From an uncultured Ruminococcus sp. (GTDB lineage Bacteria; Bacillota; Clostridia; Oscillospirales; Ruminococcaceae), in assembly GCA_947176685.1 (NCBI GenBank), contig CAMWRL010000130.1, forward strand, positions 1-5,257: DNA of 5,257 nucleotides. The letters run 5' to 3'. Made by a program: the position numbers and the translations under genes. This document shows, piece after piece, positions 1 through 5,244 of this stretch (positions are counted from its first letter, which is position 1; each line of letters begins with the position of its first letter). The notes under the pieces are model-generated. The model was not told where the DNA came from, ran no database searches, and was given only the letters and a program-made list of their open reading frames with translations.

Positions 1-108
1 ACATTAATGCTTGATTGTGATTGTCAAGATAGATACATTGATTTTGTAATTGATGAAGATTTGAATATATCACTGAAAAATCCGACACAAATAATACGGA
101 GACAGTAA
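1..108 (+). CDS. 3' end of an unrecognised protein (partial)
   Basis: Frame 1 is open from the first base to a TAA at 106-108, giving the C-terminal 35 residues of a gene that begins outside the window. The tail contains CDCQDRYIDFVIDEDLN and ends in a basic IIRRQ; it is acidic in the middle and has no membrane segment. I do not recognise the family. It lies on the same strand and ends 21 bases before the TraX-like gene, so it may be the preceding member of the same transcript. The reading is supported only by frame openness and by the spacing to the next gene. Confidence 0.5.
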   Translation, partial: TLMLDCDCQDRYIDFVIDEDLNISLKNPTQIIRRQ

Positions 109-129
109 ATTATATCCATATATAAATAA

Positions 130-861
130 ATGAAAATAAAATCTGAAAATAAAAAATCCGGTATAACTGCATCGGACTTAAAATATATCGCTGTTCTTGC
201 AATGTTCATTGACCACTCAGCATACCTGTTTGTTATGCCTTATAGTCCGCTGTATTGCGTTATGAGGTTTACCGGACGTATTACCGCACCTGTTATGTGT
301 TTCTTTATTTCGGAAGGCTACCACTATACAAGAAATCTGAAAAAATATTTTCAGCGTATGGCAGTGTTTGCGGTAATATCCCACTTTGCATTTGCTTTCT
401 GTTTCAACGGCGGTTTTCTGCGCATCTCAACCGAAAGCATGATTACTACTTTATTACTTTGTCTGCTTGCGGTTCACTTTGTGAATATTGAAAAGTCCAA
501 AGTGAAACTTGTATTTGAACTGTTGATAATATGTATTCTGGCTATGTTCTGCGACTGGGGTGCGGAAGCTGTAATTTATACGCTTGCTTTTGAACTTGCA
601 AGAGAAAACCGTAAAAAACAAATCATTGCTTACGGGATTACTGCCTGTGTGTTCAAACTTCTGCCGTTTATAGTTATACTGACAAAAGATATTTCGTACT
701 TCGTGCCAAACTGCCTGAATCTCGGCGTATTCCTGCCGATACCGCTGTTGCTTCTCTACAACGGCGAAAAGGGCGGCGGCAAATATACCAAATGGGTATT
801 TTACATATTCTATCCGGCACATCTTTTACTGTTGGGAGTGATAAACTATGTCTATGGCTGA
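130..861 (+). CDS. TraX family integral membrane protein
   Basis: A 243-residue polytopic membrane protein of the TraX family (PF05857). F-plasmid TraX is known for N-terminal acetylation of pilin; chromosomal Firmicute homologues have no settled role. Family marks visible here are the LKYIAVLAMFIDH start (17-29), R46 followed by GR at 49-50, the F-I-S-EG-YHYTRN segment (59-69), R76 before a membrane helix, and a C-terminal FYPAHLLLL segment (227-235). About eight or nine hydrophobic segments run through the chain, with a short lysine-rich cytosolic N-terminus (1-12). TAA at 127-129 lies directly upstream in frame, so ATG 130 is the earliest start, and it precedes the conserved first helix. 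No good Shine-Dalgarno precedes it; the nearest purine run (GGAGA, 98-102) is 27 bases away. The gene overlaps the next one by 14 bases. No conjugation genes are visible, so pilin acetylation should not be assumed. The substrate is unknown, and acyl transfer is inferred from the family only. Confidence 0.85.
   Translation: MKIKSENKKSGITASDLKYIAVLAMFIDHSAYLFVMPYSPLYCVMRFTGRITAPVMCFFISEGYHYTRNLKKYFQRMAVFAVISHFAFAFCFNGGFLRISTESMITTLLLCLLAVHFVNIEKSKVKLVFELLIICILAMFCDWGAEAVIYTLAFELARENRKKQIIAYGITACVFKLLPFIVILTKDISYFVPNCLNLGVFLPIPLLLLYNGEKGGGKYTKWVFYIFYPAHLLLLGVINYVYG
834..838 (+). promoter_or_regulatory. Ribosome binding site deciding the start at 848
   Basis: GGGAG lies inside the end of the TraX-like gene, 9 bases before ATG 848. 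A second in-frame ATG at 854 would be 15 bases away, so 848 is preferred. The site implies that translation of the two overlapping genes is coupled. Confidence 0.6.
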
Positions 862-1555
862 ATATCTTAAAATAAAGTCCAACAACGACCGTGTTTTTAA
901 AATCGGCAGTTTTAAAGAAATGATTTCAGAAACTGTTTTTACGGTTTCCAGAATCCCTGCAATAAAACGTGAAAAGTATTTTTCTGTTGCCGAACACACG
1001 GAGCAGGTCACAACCATACAAGCAATTTTAAACCATGCCGGTCAGAAAAATATTACAGCCCTCAATTTTGCCAACGCTATGTATGCCGGCGGCGGTTATA
1101 TTCTGGGCGGAAACGCTCAGGAAGAAAGTCTCTGCCGTGCATCAATGCTTTACTACACCATAAAAACCCAGAAAGGCTACTACAGAAAAAACAGAATGCA
1201 TATTTTTCCGGACTATACTGATACTATGATTTATTCGGAAAACGTACCCGTTATCCGAAACGAAAACGGAACACTTCTTGAAAATCCTGTTTTATGTAAC
1301 TTCATAACTTCTCCGGCAGTAAACAGGACTTTTGCTAAATTCATGTTTCCGCAAAAGAAGATAAATAATATAATGTATTCAAGAATCGAAAAAATCATAA
1401 TGCTTGCACTTGAAAAAAATTCCCGTGTTCTTATACTGGGAGCTTTCGGGTGCGGTCTGTTCGGAAACAGGCGTGAAACGGTTTTCCCGATGTTTGAGGA
1501 AATTATCAATAAATACGTTCCGGACAGCGTTGAAGTCGTTTTCGCTATACCGTAA
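848..1555 (+). CDS. TIGR02452 / bacterial PARG-like macrodomain protein
   Basis: A 235-residue protein of the TIGR02452 family (microbial PARG-like catalytic domain, PF10021), which adopts a macrodomain fold. Bacterial poly(ADP-ribose) glycohydrolases cleave ribose-ribose bonds and carry a GGG-x(6-8)-QEE signature. Here GGG is at 81-83 and QEE at 91-93, separated by seven residues, so the glutamate pair E92/E93 is present. LNFAN (72-76) comes just before it, and YSENVPVIRNENG (129-141) followed by ITSPAVN (153-159) matches the family's central segment. LILGAFGCGLFGN (195-207) is the conserved C-terminal phosphate-loop region. There is no signal peptide, so it is presumably cytosolic. The length is usual for single-domain members. 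The start overlaps the TraX-like gene by 14 bases. The likely job is removal of ADP-ribose from a protein or nucleic acid, or hydrolysis of a related ADP-ribose derivative. The real substrate is unknown, and no ADP-ribosyltransferase is visible in the window. Confidence 0.88.
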   Translation: MSMAEYLKIKSNNDRVFKIGSFKEMISETVFTVSRIPAIKREKYFSVAEHTEQVTTIQAILNHAGQKNITALNFANAMYAGGGYILGGNAQEESLCRASMLYYTIKTQKGYYRKNRMHIFPDYTDTMIYSENVPVIRNENGTLLENPVLCNFITSPAVNRTFAKFMFPQKKINNIMYSRIEKIIMLALEKNSRVLILGAFGCGLFGNRRETVFPMFEEIINKYVPDSVEVVFAIP

Positions 1556-1561
1556 AGGAGG
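1556..1561 (+). promoter_or_regulatory. Strong ribosome binding site of the DIP1984-family gene
   Basis: AGGAGG-type sequence (AGGAGG read from 1556 in AAAGGAGG) begins at the stop codon of the preceding gene (TAA 1553-1555) and lies 6 bases before ATG 1568. It is the strongest site in the first block, which suggests that this protein is made in larger amounts than its two upstream neighbours. Confidence 0.75.
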
Positions 1562-1567
1562 TTATTA

Positions 1568-2026
1568 ATGAAACTCGCAGAGGCTCTTTTGCTCCGTGCA
1601 GAAATGAAAACTAAAATAGGTCAGATTGCAGTAAGACTTAACCAAAATGCCAAAGTTCAGGAGGGTGAAAAACCTGCCGAAAATCCTTATACACTCATTA
1701 AGGAACTGGACAGCGTTTCCGACGAAATGGAAAAGCTGATTAAAAATATAAATTATACCAACTGCATAACGGTTGAAAACGGTATTTCGCTTACCGATAT
1801 GATTGCGGAAAAGGACGTTTTAAAGGAAAAAATTACAGTTATGAAAAACTTTCTTTCAAATGCCAGTGCAGTCGTGACCCGCTATTCAAATACGGAAATA
1901 AAAATCCTAAGTACCGTTGATGTTGCTGAATTACAGAAAAAAGTTGACGCTATGTCAAAACAACTCCGTGAACTTGATATGAATATCCAGCGAATCAACT
2001 GGACTGTTGACCTTATCGAAAAATAA
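1568..2026 (+). CDS. DIP1984 family protein
   Basis: A 152-residue soluble protein matching the DIP1984 family, named after a Corynebacterium diphtheriae protein and often labelled 'septicolysin' in databases. I know of no demonstrated function that fits here. Family hallmarks in order are the N-terminal MKLAEALLLRAEMKTKIGQI helix, NAKVQEGEKPAENP (27-40), INYTN (61-65), a LTDMIAEKD helix (75-83), and the strongly conserved RYSNTEIKILSTVDVAELQK block (105-124). The chain ends with RELDMNIQRINW (134-145). Most of it is predicted helical with heptad-like hydrophobic spacing, fitting a coiled-coil bundle. The full family length is present. It starts 12 bases after the PARG-like gene and is probably the last gene of that operon, because a 192-base gap follows. 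The toxin-like name 'septicolysin' should not be transferred: there is no secretion signal and no visible pore-forming feature. Confidence 0.87.
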   Translation: MKLAEALLLRAEMKTKIGQIAVRLNQNAKVQEGEKPAENPYTLIKELDSVSDEMEKLIKNINYTNCITVENGISLTDMIAEKDVLKEKITVMKNFLSNASAVVTRYSNTEIKILSTVDVAELQKKVDAMSKQLRELDMNIQRINWTVDLIEK

Positions 2027-2091
2027 TTCTTATCCGGTATATTTTTTACGGGGCGGATAGCACAAAAAGACATTAAGTCATATTCTCTTTA

Positions 2092-2121
2092 TTGTGAAAA
2101 GTTATAGCTTATAAATGTATT
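2092..2121 (+). promoter_or_regulatory. Possible promoter for the membrane protein-icd-rex operon
   Basis: The AT-rich stretch ahead of the palindrome offers TATAAA at 2110-2115 as a -10-like hexamer, but no good -35 lies 17 bases upstream of it. TTGTGA at 2092-2097 is only 12 bases away. Pairing TTGTGA instead with TGTATT (2116-2121) gives an 18-base spacer and four matches of six in each hexamer. Either reading would start transcription at or just before the palindrome at 2134-2153, a sensible place for a repressor. The hexamers alone cannot settle the position. Confidence 0.3.
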
Positions 2122-2133
2122 GTTACACATGAA

Positions 2134-2153
2134 CTTGTTTTCACGGAAACAAG
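2134..2153 (+). promoter_or_regulatory. Palindrome resembling a Rex operator
   Basis: The arms CTTGTTT (2134-2140) and AAACAAG (2147-2153) are perfect reverse complements around a 6-base centre, TCACGG. The 18-base core 2135-2152 has the form TTGTT-N8-AACAA. That has the size and the outer bases of the clostridial Rex consensus TTGTTAA-N4-TTAACAA. Ten of the 14 defined positions match; the inner AA/TT pairs do not. It lies 66 bases before the start of an apparent operon that contains rex itself. It is unlikely to be a terminator because no T-run follows. The match is visible in the sequence; its function as an operator is inferred. Confidence 0.5.
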
Positions 2154-2190
2154 GTCGATATTGTATTATTGTTATTACCACGTTATCGAC
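2154..2190. repeat. Inverted repeat with 7-bp arms
   Basis: GTCGATA (2154-2160) is the exact reverse complement of TATCGAC (2184-2190), separated by a 23-base AT-rich loop. It begins at the base after the Rex-like palindrome ends, so two inverted repeats stand side by side in the 5' leader of the operon. It could be an RNA stem in the leader, a second protein site or chance. No T-run follows, so it is not a standard terminator. Confidence 0.4.
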
Positions 2191-2209
2191 TGTAAAGAAA
2201 GGGCGGGGC

Positions 2210-2214
2210 AGGGG
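2210..2214 (+). promoter_or_regulatory. Ribosome binding site favouring the start at 2219
   Basis: AGGGG lies 4 bases before ATG 2219 within a purine- and G-rich run (about 2195-2215). The spacing is short, but it is the only usable site in this leader. The frame is also open upstream to a TTG at 2120, which has no such site and would run through both inverted repeats. Confidence 0.45.
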
Positions 2215-2218
2215 ACTT

Positions 2219-2770
2219 ATGGATAAGAATGAACTGAAAGACGATATTAAAAATGCATTGAATGACCTGAAAGACGATTACACAACCTACGCACAAAGAG
2301 AAGAAGATTTGCAGGACATAAACAGTGACAAAATAGACCTTCCGAAAAGTCTTATAATGACTCAAATGTGTAATTATCCGGAGCGTTCACATTGGGAAAC
2401 AAAAAAAGCCAGAGAAAGAGCTTCTCTGGAAAAACACTTTCCAAAAAGCGTGGTTGATGAACTGGATATACCAAAACGTTCCGAACCGAAAGGTTATCTG
2501 TCGGGTTTTGCCTTATTTAAAGTGCTTTTTCCGCAGATTGCCGGATTCATTATCGGGTGCGCTTTCGCAAGGATGTTTAACTTCGTATTTATCGGCTATA
2601 TGATTATGGGAGTTATATTTGCGTTTCTTGTGGGCGTTCACAAAAGCACTTACAGCGACAAAATAGCCCTTAAATATGCGATAATTAAAAATATCGTCCT
2701 TATGCTTATTGAAATTATATTAGTCCTGTTAATTGCCGGAATTTACGGCATAATATATATAATGGGATAA
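2219..2770 (+). CDS. Unrecognised membrane protein with three predicted helices
   Basis: A 183-residue protein whose family I do not recognise. The first 95 residues are hydrophilic and charged, opening with the acidic/basic helix MDKNELKDDIKNALNDLKDD, followed by YTTYAQREEDLQDINSDK. A proline- and basic-rich middle follows (41-92, including NYPERSHWETKKARERAS). The C-terminal half has three hydrophobic segments at about 97-118, 121-141 and 154-182, with short loops rich in K and R. There is no signal peptide; the N-terminal half is probably cytosolic. ATG 2219 was chosen over the upstream TTG 2120 because a purine-rich site precedes it and because the extra 33 residues would be encoded by palindromic leader DNA. 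It ends 21 bases before icd, so it is probably the first gene of the icd-rex operon. The layout, a charged domain before a few C-terminal helices, suggests membrane anchoring or sensing, but no function can be assigned. Confidence 0.75.
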   Translation: MDKNELKDDIKNALNDLKDDYTTYAQREEDLQDINSDKIDLPKSLIMTQMCNYPERSHWETKKARERASLEKHFPKSVVDELDIPKRSEPKGYLSGFALFKVLFPQIAGFIIGCAFARMFNFVFIGYMIMGVIFAFLVGVHKSTYSDKIALKYAIIKNIVLMLIEIILVLLIAGIYGIIYIMG

Positions 2771-2776
2771 AAAATC

Positions 2777-2782
2777 AGGAGG
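2777..2782 (+). promoter_or_regulatory. Ribosome binding site of icd
   Basis: A perfect AGGAGG lies 9 bases before ATG 2792, in the short gap after the membrane protein gene. It fits high translation of a central metabolic enzyme and confirms the start. Confidence 0.8.
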
Positions 2783-2791
2783 TAAATACCA

Positions 2792-4003
2792 ATGGCTAAA
2801 ATTATTATGAAAACTCCGCTTGTCGAAATGGACGGCGACGAAATGACAAGAATCCTCTGGAAGTGGATTAAGGAAACACTCCTTGAACCATACGTTGAAC
2901 TCAATACAGAGTACTACGACCTCGGTCTTGAATGCAGAGAAGCTACCAAAGACAAGGTAACTATGGATTCCGCAGAGGCTACCAAAAAATACGGCGTTGC
3001 TGTAAAGTGCGCCACAATCACTCCGAATGCCGCAAGAATGCCTGAGTACAATCTTACTCAGATGTGGAAGTCTCCTAACGGCACAATCCGTGCGGCTCTT
3101 GACGGTACAGTTTTCCGTACACCTATTATCGTAAAGGGCATTGAACCGTACATTCCCACATGGACTAAACCAATCACAATTGCCCGTCACGCTTATGGCG
3201 ACGTTTACAAAAACTCTGAACTCCGTGTAAACAAGGGAAGCAAGGCTGAACTTGTTGTTACTGACGAAAACGGCAATGAAACCCGTGAACTTATTCACGA
3301 CTTCTCAAAATGTGATGGTATCATTCAGGGACTTCACAACCTTGATGACAGTATCGCAAGCTTTGCAAGAACCTGTCTGAATTACGGTCTTGACCTCAAA
3401 CAGGACGTATGGTTTGCAACAAAAGATACTATTTCCAAAAAGTACGACCACAGATTCAAGGACATCTTTCAGGAAATCTACAACAACGAGTACAAGGAAA
3501 AATATGAAGCCGCAGGTATTGAATATTTCTACACTCTCATTGATGACGCTGTAGCAAGAGTTATCCGTTCAAACGGCGGCTACATCTGGGCTTGCAAAAA
3601 CTATGACGGTGATGTTATGTCCGATATGGTTTCAACAGCTTATGGCAGTCTTGCAATGATGACTTCTGTACTTGTTTCACCGGACGGCATTTACGAATAT
3701 GAAGCCGCACACGGTACTGTACAGCGTCACTATTACAAGTACCTCAAAGGTGAGGAGACTTCAACAAACTCTGTTGCAACTATTTTTGCATGGAGCGGTG
3801 CTTTGAGAAAGAGGGGAGAACTTGACAATACTCCCGAACTCTGCGAATTTGCAGATAAGCTTGAAAAAGCTACAATTCAGACTATCGAAGACGGCGTTAT
3901 GACTGGAGACTTATATCTTATTTCAAAGCTTGAAAACAAGAAGAAAGTTGATTCAAAAACTTTCCTTGACGAAATCAAGACAAGACTTGATAAATTAATG
4001 TAA
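2792..4003 (+). CDS. icd: NADP-dependent isocitrate dehydrogenase (eukaryote-like subfamily)
   Basis: This 403-residue cytosolic enzyme oxidatively decarboxylates isocitrate to 2-oxoglutarate, reducing NADP+ to NADPH. In anaerobic Firmicutes the reaction mainly supplies 2-oxoglutarate for glutamate synthesis. The sequence follows human IDH1 closely, unlike the E. coli Icd type. Examples are VEMDGDEMTRI (11-21), VKCATITP (71-78), QMWKSPNGTIR (90-100) and RHAYGDVY (132-139). KYDHRFKDIFQEIY (217-230), IWACKNYDGDVMSD (265-278) and EAAHGTVQRHY (304-314, 315) also match. Isocitrate-binding residues are all present: S94, N96, R100, R109 and R132, with Y139 and K211. Metal ligands D251, D274 and D278 are in place, and the R313-H314 pair expected for NADP specificity is kept. 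The length is normal for homodimeric members. It sits 21 bases after the membrane protein gene and 32 before rex, suggesting co-transcription. No citrate synthase or aconitase gene is in view. The identification is secure; control by Rex is inferred. Confidence 0.97.
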   Translation: MAKIIMKTPLVEMDGDEMTRILWKWIKETLLEPYVELNTEYYDLGLECREATKDKVTMDSAEATKKYGVAVKCATITPNAARMPEYNLTQMWKSPNGTIRAALDGTVFRTPIIVKGIEPYIPTWTKPITIARHAYGDVYKNSELRVNKGSKAELVVTDENGNETRELIHDFSKCDGIIQGLHNLDDSIASFARTCLNYGLDLKQDVWFATKDTISKKYDHRFKDIFQEIYNNEYKEKYEAAGIEYFYTLIDDAVARVIRSNGGYIWACKNYDGDVMSDMVSTAYGSLAMMTSVLVSPDGIYEYEAAHGTVQRHYYKYLKGEETSTNSVATIFAWSGALRKRGELDNTPELCEFADKLEKATIQTIEDGVMTGDLYLISKLENKKKVDSKTFLDEIKTRLDKLM

Positions 4004-4035
4004 TCAGGATTTGTCGGCACGAAAGGCATGATAAT

Positions 4036-4692
4036 ATGTCGAAGAATGTAATATCAAACTCAGTTATACGAAGGCTTCCACGTTATTACAGGTTTCTGGG
4101 AGAACTTGAGGAAAACGGCTATGTCCGGATTTCCTCAAGGGAACTCTCCGAAAAAATGGGACTTACAGCTTCGCAGATACGTCAGGACTTCAATTGTTTC
4201 GGTGGATTCGGTCAGCAGGGTTACGGCTACAATGTAAGCGAACTCCGCAGACAGGTGGGCATCATTCTGGGACTTGACAAAAAAACTCCTCTGATACTTA
4301 TGGGAGCAGGCAACCTCGGTAAAGCCATTGCAACCCATATTGATTTCAGCAACAGGGGATTTGAACTTATCGGGATTTTTGATGTGAATCCGGAAGTTGT
4401 CGGAAAACAAATCGGTAAAATTCCTGTGAGGGATATTTCGGAACTTGAAAACTTCTGTACTGAAAACAAACCGCAGGCTGCTGTCTTGTGCGTGCCTCAG
4501 GAAGCAGCCGAAAAAGAAATAAACCGGCTTATTGACTATGGGATTAATGCTTTCTGGAATTTTACCCACTATGACCTTAGTATAAGTCACGAAAATGTGC
4601 TTGTTGAAAATGTACATCTCGGAGACAGTCTCACGATTCTTTCATATGCCATAAACTCGGCGGAAAAGGAGCAGGAAAATGAGGATTCTTAA
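4036..4692 (+). CDS. rex: Redox-sensing transcriptional repressor Rex
   Basis: Rex is a homodimeric DNA-binding protein that senses the NADH/NAD+ ratio. NADH binding releases it from operators ahead of fermentation and respiration genes. The 218 residues are full length. An N-terminal winged helix (about 8-80) opens with SNSVIRRLPRYYRFL, has the segment LTASQIRQDFNCFGGFG (43-59), and ends with QQGYGYNV (60-67). The Rossmann domain follows, with the nucleotide loop GAGNLGKA (90-97) and IGIFDVNPEVVGK (112-124), where D116 closes the second strand as expected for NAD(H) rather than NADP(H). FWNFTHYDL (173-181) is close to the usual F-nFa-P-L segment, and VHLGDSLTILSY (193-204) is in the C-terminal swapped helix region. 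Many Rex proteins read RKDL-yFGefGkrG-GY; here it is RQDFNCFGGFGQQGYGY, which may affect DNA preference. GAAAGG (4021-4026) lies 9 bases before the ATG. Its own operon is preceded by a Rex-like palindrome, so autoregulation is plausible. Confidence 0.96.
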   Translation: MSKNVISNSVIRRLPRYYRFLGELEENGYVRISSRELSEKMGLTASQIRQDFNCFGGFGQQGYGYNVSELRRQVGIILGLDKKTPLILMGAGNLGKAIATHIDFSNRGFELIGIFDVNPEVVGKQIGKIPVRDISELENFCTENKPQAAVLCVPQEAAEKEINRLIDYGINAFWNFTHYDLSISHENVLVENVHLGDSLTILSYAINSAEKEQENEDS

Positions 4693-5197
4693 TATCCACG
4701 GATACAAGGGAATGCCGGAGAATAGTGCCTGTCACGCACTTGAAAATATCGGCGAAGTTATTTCCCCCACAGTCAGATATGATTCTGATGAACCGGAAAA
4801 AATTATTGAAAAACTCCGTAAAAAGTTTATTGATAATGAATGTGATATTATTGTTGGTACAAGTCTCGGCGGATTTTTTGGTGTGGTGCTTTCAGCAAGA
4901 CTTGACGTCCCTGTTATTCTGGTAAATCCCTGTCTTATGCCTTTTGTTACATTGCCCCGACTGGGTTTTACCGGAAATATACAGTCCTATATGCGTCTTT
5001 TTCCGGAAATTGCTGATATTGACGTTTCCGGAACAAGCACGATTATCGGCGGTCAGGACGAAGTTATCGACTATCACGATTTTACGGAAAAATTACTCGG
5101 AAATAAAAATTTCCGGATTGTCCCCGACGGAAAACATTCAGGTGCTACTCTGCCGCTTGAAAGCTTTTTCAGGGAAATATTACAGCAGTATATTTAA
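4679..5197 (+). CDS. YqiA/YcfP-like small alpha/beta hydrolase (esterase)
   Basis: A 172-residue cytosolic alpha/beta hydrolase of the UPF0227 (YqiA/YcfP) type, a group of compact esterases with unknown natural substrates. It opens with MRILNIHGYKG, in which HG (7-8) forms the usual oxyanion region. The nucleophile elbow is GTSLGG (60-65) with S62. LVNPCLMP (81-88) matches the family's L-NPa-rP segment. The acid is most likely D127 in IIGGQDEVIDY (122-132), and H153 in PDGKHSG (149-155) is the base, so the full Ser-Asp-His triad appears intact. The start overlaps the last 14 bases of rex, and AAGGAG (4666-4671) lies 7 bases before ATG 4679, so translation is probably coupled to rex. No signal peptide or lid domain is visible. 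The link to redox control is positional only. Confidence 0.85.
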   Translation: MRILNIHGYKGMPENSACHALENIGEVISPTVRYDSDEPEKIIEKLRKKFIDNECDIIVGTSLGGFFGVVLSARLDVPVILVNPCLMPFVTLPRLGFTGNIQSYMRLFPEIADIDVSGTSTIIGGQDEVIDYHDFTEKLLGNKNFRIVPDGKHSGATLPLESFFREILQQYI

Positions 5198-5215
5198 CGG
5201 CAGAATGTGAAATTA

Positions 5216-5244
5216 TTGTCAATCAAACACGCTTGTCATATGTT
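5216..5244 (+). promoter_or_regulatory. Candidate promoter for a gene beyond the window
   Basis: TTGTCA (5216-5221, five of six matches to TTGACA) and TATGTT (5239-5244, four of six to TATAAT) are 17 bases apart. They lie just after the hydrolase gene, where a new transcription unit could start. No coding region is visible in the 60 bases after 5197, and no terminator hairpin is seen there either. The downstream gene is outside the window. Confidence 0.3.

Noticed and set aside
848..861. The two gene overlaps in this window (848-861 and 4679-4692) are both 14 bases long
   Set aside because: The overlapping sequences are unrelated and short overlaps are common in compact operons, so equal length is most likely coincidence.
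130..861. TraX-like gene as a sign of a conjugative element
   Set aside because: TraX homologues are common on Firmicute chromosomes, and no relaxase, pilin, integrase or transfer gene is present in the window.
1568..2026. 'Septicolysin' toxin label for the DIP1984-family protein
   Set aside because: The name is inherited database wording. The protein has no signal peptide or membrane-active segment and reads as a soluble coiled-coil protein.
2031..2059. TATCCG and CGGATA inverted repeat after the DIP1984-family gene, considered as a terminator
   Set aside because: The stem has only 6 bases, the loop is 17 bases, and the T-run lies inside the loop instead of after the stem. A terminator for the first block is likely to exist but I cannot point to it.
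2120..2218. N-terminal extension of the membrane protein from TTG 2120, adding 33 residues
   Set aside because: The start lacks a ribosome binding site, and the extension would be encoded by the two inverted repeats. The purine-rich site before ATG 2219 gives a better start.
2734..2750. TGCCG / CGGCA hairpin near the end of the membrane protein gene
   Set aside because: The 5-bp stem lies inside coding sequence and no T-run follows; icd begins shortly after with its own AGGAGG.
2729..3298. Long open frame of 189 codons on the minus strand opposite icd
   Set aside because: It is antisense to a fully conserved enzyme gene, encodes a cysteine-rich sequence with no recognisable domain, and has no supporting start site.
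4135..4617. Open frame of 160 codons on the minus strand opposite rex
   Set aside because: It is a shadow of the strongly conserved rex reading frame, with no recognisable protein features.
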